Positions 8,923 through 16,748 of a stretch of DNA of 64,000 nucleotides are shown piece after piece. This DNA is from Cohnella fermenti (GTDB lineage Bacteria > Bacillota > Bacilli > Paenibacillales > Paenibacillaceae), in assembly GCF_004801405.1 (NCBI RefSeq), contig NZ_SSOB01000011.1:62001-126000 (forward strand), read 5' to 3'. A program made the position numbers and the translations under genes. Below the pieces are notes generated by a model that saw only the letters and a program-made list of their open reading frames with translations, was not told the origin of the DNA and did no database searches. Within the stretch, counting starts at the first letter, position 1; each line of letters begins with the position of its first letter.

Positions 8923-10623
8923 CTACTCGTCCGTTCCGCTCTCGTCCGTCGTTGACGGAATCCAAACCTCGACCCGCGCCCCGGAGGGCTCCACATTCGA
9001 CAACCGCAGCAGATCGTCCCTCTTGTACAAGAGCTGCAGCGTCCTTCGCACATTCAGGAGGCCGATATGGTCGCCGTTCTCCGCCTCGTTCCCCGTCGGG
9101 AAGCCGCGCAGCCACTCGTCCGGGAACCCTCCGCCGTTGTCTTCGACAACAATCTTGGTGAATGGCTCTCCGCCACGGAAGTCCAGACTTGCCCGGATAT
9201 ACAGCGAGAGCATCTCCCCGAAGAACATGGCGTGCTTAAACGCATTCTCGACGAACGTCTGGATCATGAACTGAGGCACCAGGCAGCGGCCGGATTCGCC
9301 CTGGAGCTCCGTCATGTAGAAAATCTGGTCGGGATAGCGGATCTCCTGCATTCGAATGTAGTTGATCGCATGCTCAACCTCTTCTTCCAGCGGAACGGCA
9401 ACGAGGCCGACTTTGAACATGTATCGAAGATGCTCCGACAGGTGGTGGATCAGGCTGCGGATCTCCTCGTTCTTGTTCCGGTACGTCAGGCTCGTGACGG
9501 TGGATATCGCGTTCAGGAAGAAGTGGGGCCGGATCTGCATCTGCAGGTACCTGATCTCCGCCCGCCCTCGTTCAAGTTGCTCCTCGTAGGATTGAATCTT
9601 CAGGTCCGTAATCTCCCGGACCATCGATTGCAGCGAATGGAACAGCTTCATGAACTCCATGGAATAAGGCGAGCCATCCGGAATCTGCAGCTCCGGCTGC
9701 CCCTTCTCTACCTCCTTGGCCGCCTTCGCCAGCTCGAGCACCGGCTTGAGGATGTCCCTCGCCAGCCTGCGCAGCACGAGCGGGACAACAACGACGGAGA
9801 GAAGGGCAAGCGACACGATAATCCACTGGATCATCTTCAGCTTCGAGAAGACGCTGCGCTTGGCGACCAGGTTCGTGATCTGGCCGAACTCGGGAATCGG
9901 CTCGGCAATCATCAGGTAACGATCTCCGTATACGTCCCGCAGTTCGTCCATCGTTCGCACGTCCTCCAGACCTTCCTTGCTGAGCGTAAGAATATTGCCG
10001 TCCCGATCGCTCAGCGCGTAGCGATTCTGGTCGCTTCCTCCCCGGTTCACCATCGATAGCAGCGTATCCGCGCTGACGAACGAACCGAATGTAATGCCCG
10101 AGTAGGTAATATATTTGAACAGGTAGCGGTCGTCTCCGACGGACAGCACGGTCCATTCGTCGACTTCGCCGCCGGAGTCGGACAGCCACTCGCGCTGTCC
10201 AAGATAATCGATCAGCGCAATCTTCCGCCCGGAATCGATCCGACCGCTGACCTGCGCAAGCAGCGAATCCGCAGACAGCCGAATGAAGAACCCGTCATTC
10301 GAATCGTTGCCGCTCATCTTCGCCGTCAGCGCCTTCTTGAGCAGCATGGACCGGAAGTAGCGTCCGCTCTCGTCCAGCGCATGGAAGCCGGCAGCTTCGT
10401 CGATGTGGCTCTCGAACACCTCGGTCAGATCCTTCGAGGAGCTGTCAAGATCGTTCCGGATATTAGCCTGGTAAAGCGAGAGCGTATTGCGAGCGCTGTC
10501 CAAGGTGTTGCTCCGGACGACCTCAAGCGAATATACGTTGCTGAGAACGAGAACAGCGAAGAGGATCGCAACGATGATGGTCAATTGCACGGCGAATTTG
10601 AATACGATGCTGTTCGTTCTCAT
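8923..10623 (-). CDS. YesM-type sensor histidine kinase
   Basis: Membrane sensor of 566 aa. One membrane helix near residues 8-30, an extracytoplasmic sensing region of about 250 residues, a second helix (IIVSLALLSVVVVPLVL), a HAMP-like stretch, then a His_kinase domain (QMQIRPHFFLNAISTV, His is the phosphorylation site) and an ATPase domain with NAFKHAMF (N box) and VEDNGGGFP (G box). The start MRTNSIVFKF was chosen since GAGAGGGGAA precedes it; a longer frame to 10728 crosses the terminator of the upstream esterase gene. Pairs with the YesN-like regulator. Confidence 0.92.
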   Translation of the reverse strand: MRTNSIVFKFAVQLTIIVAILFAVLVLSNVYSLEVVRSNTLDSARNTLSLYQANIRNDLDSSSKDLTEVFESHIDEAAGFHALDESGRYFRSMLLKKALTAKMSGNDSNDGFFIRLSADSLLAQVSGRIDSGRKIALIDYLGQREWLSDSGGEVDEWTVLSVGDDRYLFKYITYSGITFGSFVSADTLLSMVNRGGSDQNRYALSDRDGNILTLSKEGLEDVRTMDELRDVYGDRYLMIAEPIPEFGQITNLVAKRSVFSKLKMIQWIIVSLALLSVVVVPLVLRRLARDILKPVLELAKAAKEVEKGQPELQIPDGSPYSMEFMKLFHSLQSMVREITDLKIQSYEEQLERGRAEIRYLQMQIRPHFFLNAISTVTSLTYRNKNEEIRSLIHHLSEHLRYMFKVGLVAVPLEEEVEHAINYIRMQEIRYPDQIFYMTELQGESGRCLVPQFMIQTFVENAFKHAMFFGEMLSLYIRASLDFRGGEPFTKIVVEDNGGGFPDEWLRGFPTGNEAENGDHIGLLNVRRTLQLLYKRDDLLRLSNVEPSGARVEVWIPSTTDESGTDE

Positions 10624-10676
10624 CCCGTCGATTCCCCTCTCCGAGTCCGTTCCTGTCTCTATAGGAAGCCGACAAA

Positions 10677-10712
10677 CCCCCGGCTTCGATTCGAAGAACC
10701 GAAGCCCAGGGG
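10677..10712 (-). terminator. Terminator after the esterase gene
   Basis: Stem GGCTTCG / CGAAGCC with C-rich and G-rich outer arms; on the minus strand the hairpin is followed by TTTGTCGG. It separates the sucrose genes from the two-component/importer operon. Confidence 0.6.
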
Positions 10713-10741
10713 CGATGACGCTGCTCATAGCCTATTTATCG

Positions 10742-11551
10742 TCATGGATGAGCCGGCGGTTCTCCCAGAGCCCATGTCAACCCATCCGCAATTGTCCGAT
10801 TCCAGAAGCTCCAGTCGTGCACGCCGGAGCTCTCCCGATAATCGTGCTCGACCTTCTCCCGTTCCAGGAATTCGTGGAAGCGGCGGTTCACATCCAGCAG
10901 GAAGTCCTCCGTTCCGCAAGCCATGTAAAGCGCCGGCAGCGGAGTCCCGCTCTCCTTCAGCCGCCGAACAAGTGCTTCCGGGTCCTTATCGCTCCCGAGC
11001 AGCCGGCTCAGATCGCCGAATACGCTGCGGTAATAGCCGTAGTCGGCGATGCCGTCCTTGAAGCCCGGCTCTATATTAGCGATTTTATACGGAATAAGGG
11101 CGGACGACAATGCGACGATCCGACCGAACCGGTCGGCGTACCTGTAGCCGTTCCGTATCGCCCCATAGCCTCCCATGGACAGGCCGCCAATCCACGTGTC
11201 CTCGCGCGATGCAGAGAGCGGGAACATCCGGCGGGTGAAGTCGATCAGCTCTCTTCCGAGGTATTCCCCGTACAGCGCCCCTCTATCCTCGTCATCCAAG
11301 TAGAAGTGATTTTCCCCAGCGGGCATGAACACGGCAATCCCGTAGCGATCGGCCAGCTCGCGAATGCGCGAGAAGTCGGTCCAGTCCGTGTGCGTGCCGG
11401 AGTAGCCGTGAAGCAGATACAGCGACTTGAGCGGCCGAGCCTCGGGCTCGTCCCCGGCGAGACGGAAGGGAGAATCGAGCGGAATCAACGCGGTGAGCGG
11501 CACCTGTCGCTTCAGGCATTGCGAATAGAACTGAATGTTTAGAATCGCCAT
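10742..11551 (-). CDS. Alpha/beta-hydrolase esterase (esterase D / FrmB-like family)
   Basis: Soluble 269-aa carboxylesterase of the PF00756 type. Seen: oxyanion-loop LHGYSG, nucleophile elbow GGLSMGGYGA (Ser near 128), an acidic residue in ACGTEDFLLD and His in SGVHDWSFW completing the triad. No signal peptide, so it acts in the cytoplasm. It follows sucrose phosphorylase on the same strand and may deacylate imported sugars (acetylated oligosaccharides), but S-formylglutathione-hydrolase-like or general acetyl esterase activity is equally possible from sequence. Confidence 0.82.
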   Translation of the reverse strand: MAILNIQFYSQCLKRQVPLTALIPLDSPFRLAGDEPEARPLKSLYLLHGYSGTHTDWTDFSRIRELADRYGIAVFMPAGENHFYLDDEDRGALYGEYLGRELIDFTRRMFPLSASREDTWIGGLSMGGYGAIRNGYRYADRFGRIVALSSALIPYKIANIEPGFKDGIADYGYYRSVFGDLSRLLGSDKDPEALVRRLKESGTPLPALYMACGTEDFLLDVNRRFHEFLEREKVEHDYRESSGVHDWSFWNRTIADGLTWALGEPPAHP

Positions 11552-11582
11552 GACGGCCGCCTCCTATAAAGTTGTTCGCGTA

Positions 11583-13052
11583 TTATACCTCATATGCGAC
11601 AATCTGTCCGTTCTCGTCCGCATAGACAATGGTCGCCAGAGAACGGCTCAGATCCACCTGCAGCTCGCAGCTTAGGTTCATCTTGCTCCAGCGAAGCTTG
11701 ATTTCATCCTGCGCCATCTCCGGAATGGAGAACTCTCCGGCGAAGGCGCCGTATTCATTGCGGAACCTCATCAGCTTCATCAGCCGCTGCACGACCGGCC
11801 GCTCAAGCTCCCGCTCAACTTCCTCCACCGTATAGTTGCGGCGATTGATCTCGCGTCCTTCGCCGGTCCGCTTCACGCCCTCGAAGTCATTCTCTCCGGC
11901 CAGCAAGCCGACATAATACACCTGGGGGATGCCTGGGACGAAGAACTGAATCGCCCGCGCGGCCAAGTACGCGTCATCATCGCTGTTAAGCGCGCTGTAG
12001 TAGGTGCAGCGAATCTGATGAACGTCGAAGCCGTCCGGGGACTTGTGCTCGTCCGACAGAATGAGGCTCAGATTGGCGCCTCTCTCCACGCATAGATCGA
12101 CCAGCCGCTTCGCCTCGGACGTGTCTATCAGGCCGTCCATATCCGGCTTGACGGGGATGCCGTCGTGGCAATCGAGCATCGTGAACTGCTTGTCCGGACG
12201 AACCCGGAGGTAGTCGATCAGTTCCCGGCCCGAGCGATTGACGAGCGCCTCCAGAATCCGGTACGGAAGAATGAAGTCGTAAATCCAGCAACCATGCTCG
12301 GCCAGCTTGAACTGTGTGCTGTAATGAGCGTGAACCTCCGGCAGCAATTCGATGTCCAGCGAGTCGGCCAGTTCCTTGACCTCGTCCAGGAATTCGTAAA
12401 TATCCGGCTCCACGAAGAAGCAGCTTGTCCCAAGCTTCTTGATCACGTATCCGACAGCGTCAAGCCGCACGATCTTCACGTTATTTCGCTTGAAGTTCTC
12501 GAAGAACCCGCGAAGAAGCTTCTTCGTCAACGGCGAGCGGATATCGAGATCGACCTGCTCGGACGGATCGGTCTTCCCGAATGTTGTCCATACCGTCGCT
12601 GTCTCTCCCTCTTCCCCTACCGGGTAAGTCGAGTAGGGCAGGGGCCTCCTGAGGAACATTTTGTCAATATCCGCTTGAACAGGAACCCCGTCCTCCCAGA
12701 TCTTGTTCAGCGGAAGGAACAGGTCGGCGTGCTCGGAATCCCGCCCCTTGGCCAGGAATTCCCGGAAGTAGGGCGACTGCCTCGAGATGTGGTTCACCAT
12801 CAGATCGACAAGAATGTCGAACGACTCCCCGATCTCGCGCATGTCGTCCCACGTCCCGAAAGCCGGATCGATCTCCAGGTATGTCAGCGGAGCGAAGCCT
12901 CTGTCGCCAGACGACGGGAATGGCGGCAAGATGTGCACGCCGCCCGCGAACACGTCCGCAAAGTGCTTGCGAAGCAACTTATTAAGAGTGCCCAGATCGC
13001 CCCCCAAGGAGTCGGGGTAAGTGATTAATTGAATCTTATTCTGTACGGGCAT
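11583..13052 (-). CDS. gtfA: Sucrose phosphorylase (GH13 subfamily 18)
   Basis: Cytoplasmic enzyme of about 489 aa that would split sucrose with phosphate into alpha-glucose-1-phosphate and fructose. Family features: ITYPDSLGGDLGTL, HILPPFPSSGDRGFAP near the N-terminus, catalytic nucleophile in RLDAVGYVIKKLGTSCF, acid/base Glu in LPEVHAHY, and LDCHDGIPVKPDMDGLI. The start MPVQNKIQ has TAGGAGGAC at good spacing; a longer frame to 13097 would overlap the fructokinase. The fructokinase gene just upstream consumes the fructose. Relatives include sucrose-6'-phosphate phosphorylase and glucosylglycerol-type phosphorylases, so acceptor specificity is not certain. Confidence 0.88.
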   Translation of the reverse strand: MPVQNKIQLITYPDSLGGDLGTLNKLLRKHFADVFAGGVHILPPFPSSGDRGFAPLTYLEIDPAFGTWDDMREIGESFDILVDLMVNHISRQSPYFREFLAKGRDSEHADLFLPLNKIWEDGVPVQADIDKMFLRRPLPYSTYPVGEEGETATVWTTFGKTDPSEQVDLDIRSPLTKKLLRGFFENFKRNNVKIVRLDAVGYVIKKLGTSCFFVEPDIYEFLDEVKELADSLDIELLPEVHAHYSTQFKLAEHGCWIYDFILPYRILEALVNRSGRELIDYLRVRPDKQFTMLDCHDGIPVKPDMDGLIDTSEAKRLVDLCVERGANLSLILSDEHKSPDGFDVHQIRCTYYSALNSDDDAYLAARAIQFFVPGIPQVYYVGLLAGENDFEGVKRTGEGREINRRNYTVEEVERELERPVVQRLMKLMRFRNEYGAFAGEFSIPEMAQDEIKLRWSKMNLSCELQVDLSRSLATIVYADENGQIVAYEV

Positions 13053-13065
13053 CGCCGTTGTCCTC

Positions 13066-14019
13066 CTATAAGACGAATTGGCTCTTGATGTCTTCAAGCT
13101 TCGGCAGTGGGACGATTGCGCCGGCGAAGCGAAGCTTGTACGCGCTGACCGCGAAGCCGAGCTTCAGCGCCTTCTCCAGCGGATACCCCTTGATCGCCGC
13201 CGAATAGAAGCCGGACCAGAACGCATCGCCGGCCCCGGTCGTATCGGCGACATCCGTCGCCATTGTCGGGAACTCCCTCGTCTCCTTACCGTTGGAGACA
13301 AGCGCTCCGTCCTTGCCCAGCGTCAGGATGACAAGCTTCGCTCCGTAATTCAGGAACTTGGTCAGTTGGTTCTCCGGCGTATCCGGACCGAACAGTCGCT
13401 CCGCATCGTCCTCCGACGGCTTGACGAAGTCCGCCTTGGCGAGAATCGACTTGACGTAAGCTACGCCGTCCTCGCCTCGCTGCCAGATCATCGGGTGGTA
13501 ATTCGGATCGAACCCGATTCTCACGCCGCTTGCTCTCGCAGCGTCGATAACTCGCTCGACCACACGGCGGGACGGCAGCCGCGAGATCGGCCAGCAGGAG
13601 AAGTGAATCGCCTTGGAATTGAGCACGGCCCCCTCGAGCGGAGGAGAGAAGACGAGCTGACAGTCGGCTCCCCGGTAGAAGATCGGAACCGGCGTCGAAC
13701 GGCTTCTGGAGACGGCGACCAGGCTGGTCGGCTCCTCCGAACGCTGGATGAAGCCCGTGCTCATCCCTTCCTCCCGCAGCCTGGCCAGCAGATAGTCGCC
13801 GAAGCCGTCCTCGCCGACGCACGACGCCATCTGCGTGCGGATGCCGAGCTTGCGCGCATTGATCGCGATATTGGAAGGCGCGCCTCCCGGATACTTCGTA
13901 TAGCTATCCGTCATGAACGTATCGTCGTATTCGTCGGAGATCAGATCGATCAGCAGCTCGCCGATTGTCAACAGGTCGTTCGGTTTCTCCTCGAAGAGGA
14001 GCCTGTCGTGGAATTCCAT
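13066..14019 (-). CDS. scrK: PfkB-family fructokinase
   Basis: Ribokinase-type sugar kinase of 317 aa. PfkB signature 1 region is KYPGGAPSNIAINARKLG and signature 2 is DTTGAGDAFWSGF, whose Asp is the catalytic base. It is the first gene of the sucrose operon (kinase, phosphorylase, esterase), 13 bases ahead of sucrose phosphorylase, which is the main reason for calling it a fructokinase rather than another PfkB kinase. Confidence 0.85.
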   Translation of the reverse strand: MEFHDRLLFEEKPNDLLTIGELLIDLISDEYDDTFMTDSYTKYPGGAPSNIAINARKLGIRTQMASCVGEDGFGDYLLARLREEGMSTGFIQRSEEPTSLVAVSRSRSTPVPIFYRGADCQLVFSPPLEGAVLNSKAIHFSCWPISRLPSRRVVERVIDAARASGVRIGFDPNYHPMIWQRGEDGVAYVKSILAKADFVKPSEDDAERLFGPDTPENQLTKFLNYGAKLVILTLGKDGALVSNGKETREFPTMATDVADTTGAGDAFWSGFYSAAIKGYPLEKALKLGFAVSAYKLRFAGAIVPLPKLEDIKSQFVL

Positions 14020-14109
14020 CTTGTTCGTCGCCCCCTCTTCCGTCGCCGACGCGACAGAATGATGCCAATAATGCTTTCAGTTTAACGATAGTCGGCAGGC
14101 TTCGCTTCC

Positions 14110-14128
14110 AAAAACAAGACGTGTTTTT
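14110..14128 (-). promoter_or_regulatory. Inverted-repeat operator upstream of fructokinase
   Basis: AAAAACA-(5)-TGTTTTT inverted repeat, 91-109 bases before the fructokinase start; shares AAAAACA..CGTCTT with the site at 7224-7242. Confidence 0.4.
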
Positions 14129-14235
14129 ATAAAATCAAGGGGAGTCGGGCAATCCCGGCGAATGAAGCGGCATGTCCCGATTCCCCTGCTGCGCCAAAGA
14201 GAGTATGATCAAGTTACACAAGGAGGGGATGGACG

Positions 14236-15069
14236 ATGGCAGCGGGGTTTGACATCGAGCGTTACCGGCTTGACCGCAAGGAGAAAGTGGACCTTGCCGA
14301 TTACGATCCGGGGGATAAAGGGAGCTTCAAGCAGAAGGAAGACGTCGAGGAAGCGATGGAGCGGATGAAGCGGCAACTGGAAGAGATGCAGGAGATGCTG
14401 TACGCGAGCAAGACGCATGGCGTGCTGATCCTGTTCCAGGGGATGGATTGCAGCGGCAAGGACGGGGTCGTCGCCAAGGTGCTGTCCGGCCTGAATCCGC
14501 ACGGCTTCCGTGCAGAGAGCTTCAAGCAGCCGACCGGCGAAGAAGCCGCCCACGACTTTCTCTGGCGCGCGCACAAGGTAGGGCCGGCCCGGGGCATGAT
14601 CACCTCGTTTAATCGTTCCTATTATGAGGATGTGCTGATTACCCGCGTGCACGGAACGATCGACAAGAAGGAAGCGAACAAGCGGCTGAAGCATATCCAG
14701 CAGTTCGAGAAGCATCTGGCGGACAGCGGGATTTTGGTTGTGAAAATTTTCCTCCACATCTCGCAGGACTTCCAGCTTGGCAAACTTAAAGAGCGGCTCG
14801 AGAATCCGAAGAAGCTGTGGAAGTTCGATCCGAGCGATCTGGCCGAACGCAAGCATTGGGACGCCTATATGCAAGCCTACGAGGCGGCGTTCAAGGCGAC
14901 CGGCACGAAGACGAATCCGTGGCACATCGTGCCGGCCAACCATCGCTGGTACCGCGATTATGTGACGCTCGGCATCATCGTGGATGCGATGAGCAGGCTG
15001 AAGCTGATCTACCCGGTCGTCGAGATCGACCGCAGCAGCATCGAGGCGGTGGCAGCGGCGGACGAATAA
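14236..15069 (+). CDS. ppk2: Polyphosphate kinase 2 family nucleotide kinase
   Basis: Soluble 277-aa PPK2-type phosphotransferase that would use polyphosphate to phosphorylate AMP/ADP (or GDP). Seen: Walker A GMDCSGKDG (about 69-77), lid and Walker B region ITSFNRSYYEDVL, and the PPK2 tail RWYRDYVTLGIIVDAM. An AGGAGGGG site precedes the ATG. Single-domain length fits class I or III; which nucleotide it prefers cannot be told. It is transcribed alone, convergent with the methyltransferase 22 bases away. Confidence 0.9.
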   Translation: MAAGFDIERYRLDRKEKVDLADYDPGDKGSFKQKEDVEEAMERMKRQLEEMQEMLYASKTHGVLILFQGMDCSGKDGVVAKVLSGLNPHGFRAESFKQPTGEEAAHDFLWRAHKVGPARGMITSFNRSYYEDVLITRVHGTIDKKEANKRLKHIQQFEKHLADSGILVVKIFLHISQDFQLGKLKERLENPKKLWKFDPSDLAERKHWDAYMQAYEAAFKATGTKTNPWHIVPANHRWYRDYVTLGIIVDAMSRLKLIYPVVEIDRSSIEAVAAADE

Positions 15070-15091
15070 GGGGAATGCATGGCAAGCGATG

Positions 15092-15859
15092 TCACACTTC
15101 GCCCCAGTACACTTCCGTCACGTAATCCATGGATACCGTGCCGCCTTGCTCGTTGCGATCGAACAGCTCGCGCAGTGCCTTCATCATCGGCGCGAAGCCG
15201 GCCGTGTCCGGAGCCGGGCTGTACGACGACGAACGAAGCCGACCGGAGAGGCCGTCGAAGTCGAACCGCTGGCTGATCGCGAAGCGCGCCTCCCGGACGT
15301 TGCCGTCCCGGAAGAAGGCTTCGAGGTGCTCGCGCGTCACGTTGCGATGATTCACCTTGGCGTAGTCGGTGCCAAGACCTAGCAAGAGCTGCTCGTACTC
15401 CTCGAGGAACGCCGTCCCGGTTGTCACCCGGTTGTTCCAGATGAGCGCCGCCCGGCCGCCCGGCTTCAAGATGCGCCTGAACTCGGCGCGCGTCGCCTCC
15501 CGGTCGAACCAATGGAACGACTGGGCGCACGTGATGCCGTCGACCGAAGCGTCCGGGAGACCTGTCGCCTCCGCCGAGCCGGATGCCGCCTCGAAGCGAT
15601 CGCCCCCTTGCGCGGCAAGGCGGCCCACCGCTTCCGCACGCATTGCCTCGTTCGGCTCGACGGCGATGACGTGTGCGCCGCGCTCGAGCAACAGCGCGGA
15701 GAAGATGCCCGTGCCTGCCCCGACGTCCGCCACAACCGAGCCCGGTCCGAAGCCGACTTCGCCGAACAGATAATCGAGCGCTTCCTTCGGATAGCTCGGC
15801 CGATACTTCACATACGTATCCACCCTGTTGGAGAATCTTTGTTTGCTGTTCACTGCCAT
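15092..15859 (-). CDS. Class I SAM-dependent methyltransferase
   Basis: A 255-aa Rossmann-fold methyltransferase. Motif I is VVADVGAGTGIFSALLLE, motif II ends VIAVEPNEAM, and the substrate-side loop is CAQSFHWFDR, as in the UbiE/YafE-like small-molecule group. AGAGGAG lies upstream of the start. The substrate is not recognisable; no pathway partner is next to it. Confidence 0.85.
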   Translation of the reverse strand: MAVNSKQRFSNRVDTYVKYRPSYPKEALDYLFGEVGFGPGSVVADVGAGTGIFSALLLERGAHVIAVEPNEAMRAEAVGRLAAQGGDRFEAASGSAEATGLPDASVDGITCAQSFHWFDREATRAEFRRILKPGGRAALIWNNRVTTGTAFLEEYEQLLLGLGTDYAKVNHRNVTREHLEAFFRDGNVREARFAISQRFDFDGLSGRLRSSSYSPAPDTAGFAPMMKALRELFDRNEQGGTVSMDYVTEVYWGEV

Positions 15860-15931
15860 CGCTCCTCTCGCTTCTCAGACGAATTTACGATAATGCTCAT
15901 ACTCCGGGCTTCGCCCCTATCTTGCCAAAAA

Positions 15932-15961
15932 AACGAAGAGAGCTTTAGGCGTCTCTTCGTT
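15932..15961 (-). terminator. Terminator of the coiled-coil protein gene
   Basis: Stem AACGAAGAGA / TCTCTTCGTT followed on the minus strand by a run of seven or eight T. A strong intrinsic terminator. Confidence 0.8.
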
Positions 15962-15976
15962 CGTATAATAGCGAGA

Positions 15977-16573
15977 TTAGCGGTTCTTCAGGCGCTCAAC
16001 GTCCATCTCCACATCGGCAATCCGATGGTTGAGCAGCCGAATGTCCCCGCGCAATTCCAACACTTCGCTGTCGATCTTCTTCTCCAACCGCAAGAAACTT
16101 CCTTCAAGCTTCCGCACATCCAGCGTCAATCCGTCCAGCTTGGCGTTCGTCAGTTCTTGTCCGTGCTTCAACGCGCTTACCATCTGGAAGAGCTCAGCCT
16201 GTCCGGCAAGCAAGCTGACGTTGTCCTTCTTCAAGCTGTCGATGTCAGCCTTCATCTCGGCATTGTCCTTCTTCAAGATGGCGATGTCGGCCTTCATCTC
16301 GGCATTGTCCTTCTTCAAGATGGCGATGTCGGCCTTCATCTCGGCATTGTCCTTCTTCAAGATGGCAATGTCGGCCTTCATCTCGGCATTGTCCTTCTTC
16401 AAGATGGCAATGTCGGCCTTCATCTCGGCATTGTCCTTCTTCAAGATGGCAATGTCGGCCTTCATGTCGACGATGTCCGCTTCCATTCGATCGACCTTAG
16501 CTTCAAGTCGATCAAATCGTCCGTTTAAGCCCACTACCTCTTCCAGAATGCGATTCATCAATAGTTCGCTCAT
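15977..16573 (-). CDS. Coiled-coil protein with 14-residue tandem repeats
   Basis: A 198-aa protein of unknown function. After a short N-terminus (MSELLMNRILEEVVGL) nearly the whole chain is predicted coiled coil. It holds the unit MKADIAILKKDNAE five times nearly unchanged plus a diverged sixth copy (KADIDSLKKDNVSL), encoded by 42-bp DNA repeats. Fourteen residues are two heptads, so copy changes keep the coil in register. There is no signal peptide or membrane segment. GGAGGGG precedes the start and a strong terminator follows. It resembles the tropomyosin-like hypothetical proteins of Bacillales. Confidence 0.75.
   Translation of the reverse strand: MSELLMNRILEEVVGLNGRFDRLEAKVDRMEADIVDMKADIAILKKDNAEMKADIAILKKDNAEMKADIAILKKDNAEMKADIAILKKDNAEMKADIAILKKDNAEMKADIDSLKKDNVSLLAGQAELFQMVSALKHGQELTNAKLDGLTLDVRKLEGSFLRLEKKIDSEVLELRGDIRLLNHRIADVEMDVERLKNR
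16220..16471 (-). repeat. Six 42-bp tandem repeats inside the coiled-coil gene
   Basis: Units begin at 16220, 16262, 16304, 16346, 16388 and 16430. The second and third share a GCGATG variant and the next three a GCAATG variant, which points to recent duplication by slippage or unequal crossing over. Confidence 0.9.
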
Positions 16574-16748
16574 TGCCAGTCCCCTCCGACTTAAGTATTA
16601 GATTACTTGCCGTCGGATTGTTCCAGGGACCGATATGGGGGCGGAATCGGTTTGGAACTTCTGTTCCTTGAGAAGATTATAACAAGAAGTAGCGTTTGGG
16701 CTCAATGGGAACATCGGAGGTGGCCGCTGAGTAGAGTGATCTTCTCTT

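Noticed and set aside
13050..13097. Longer sucrose phosphorylase start at 13097
   Set aside because: It overlaps the fructokinase 3' end, while the ATG at 13052 has an ideal ribosome site.
14110..14128. Intrinsic terminator
   Set aside because: The AAAAACA/TGTTTTT dyad could look like a weak terminator, but it lies upstream of fructokinase and matches the site at 7224, so an operator is more likely.
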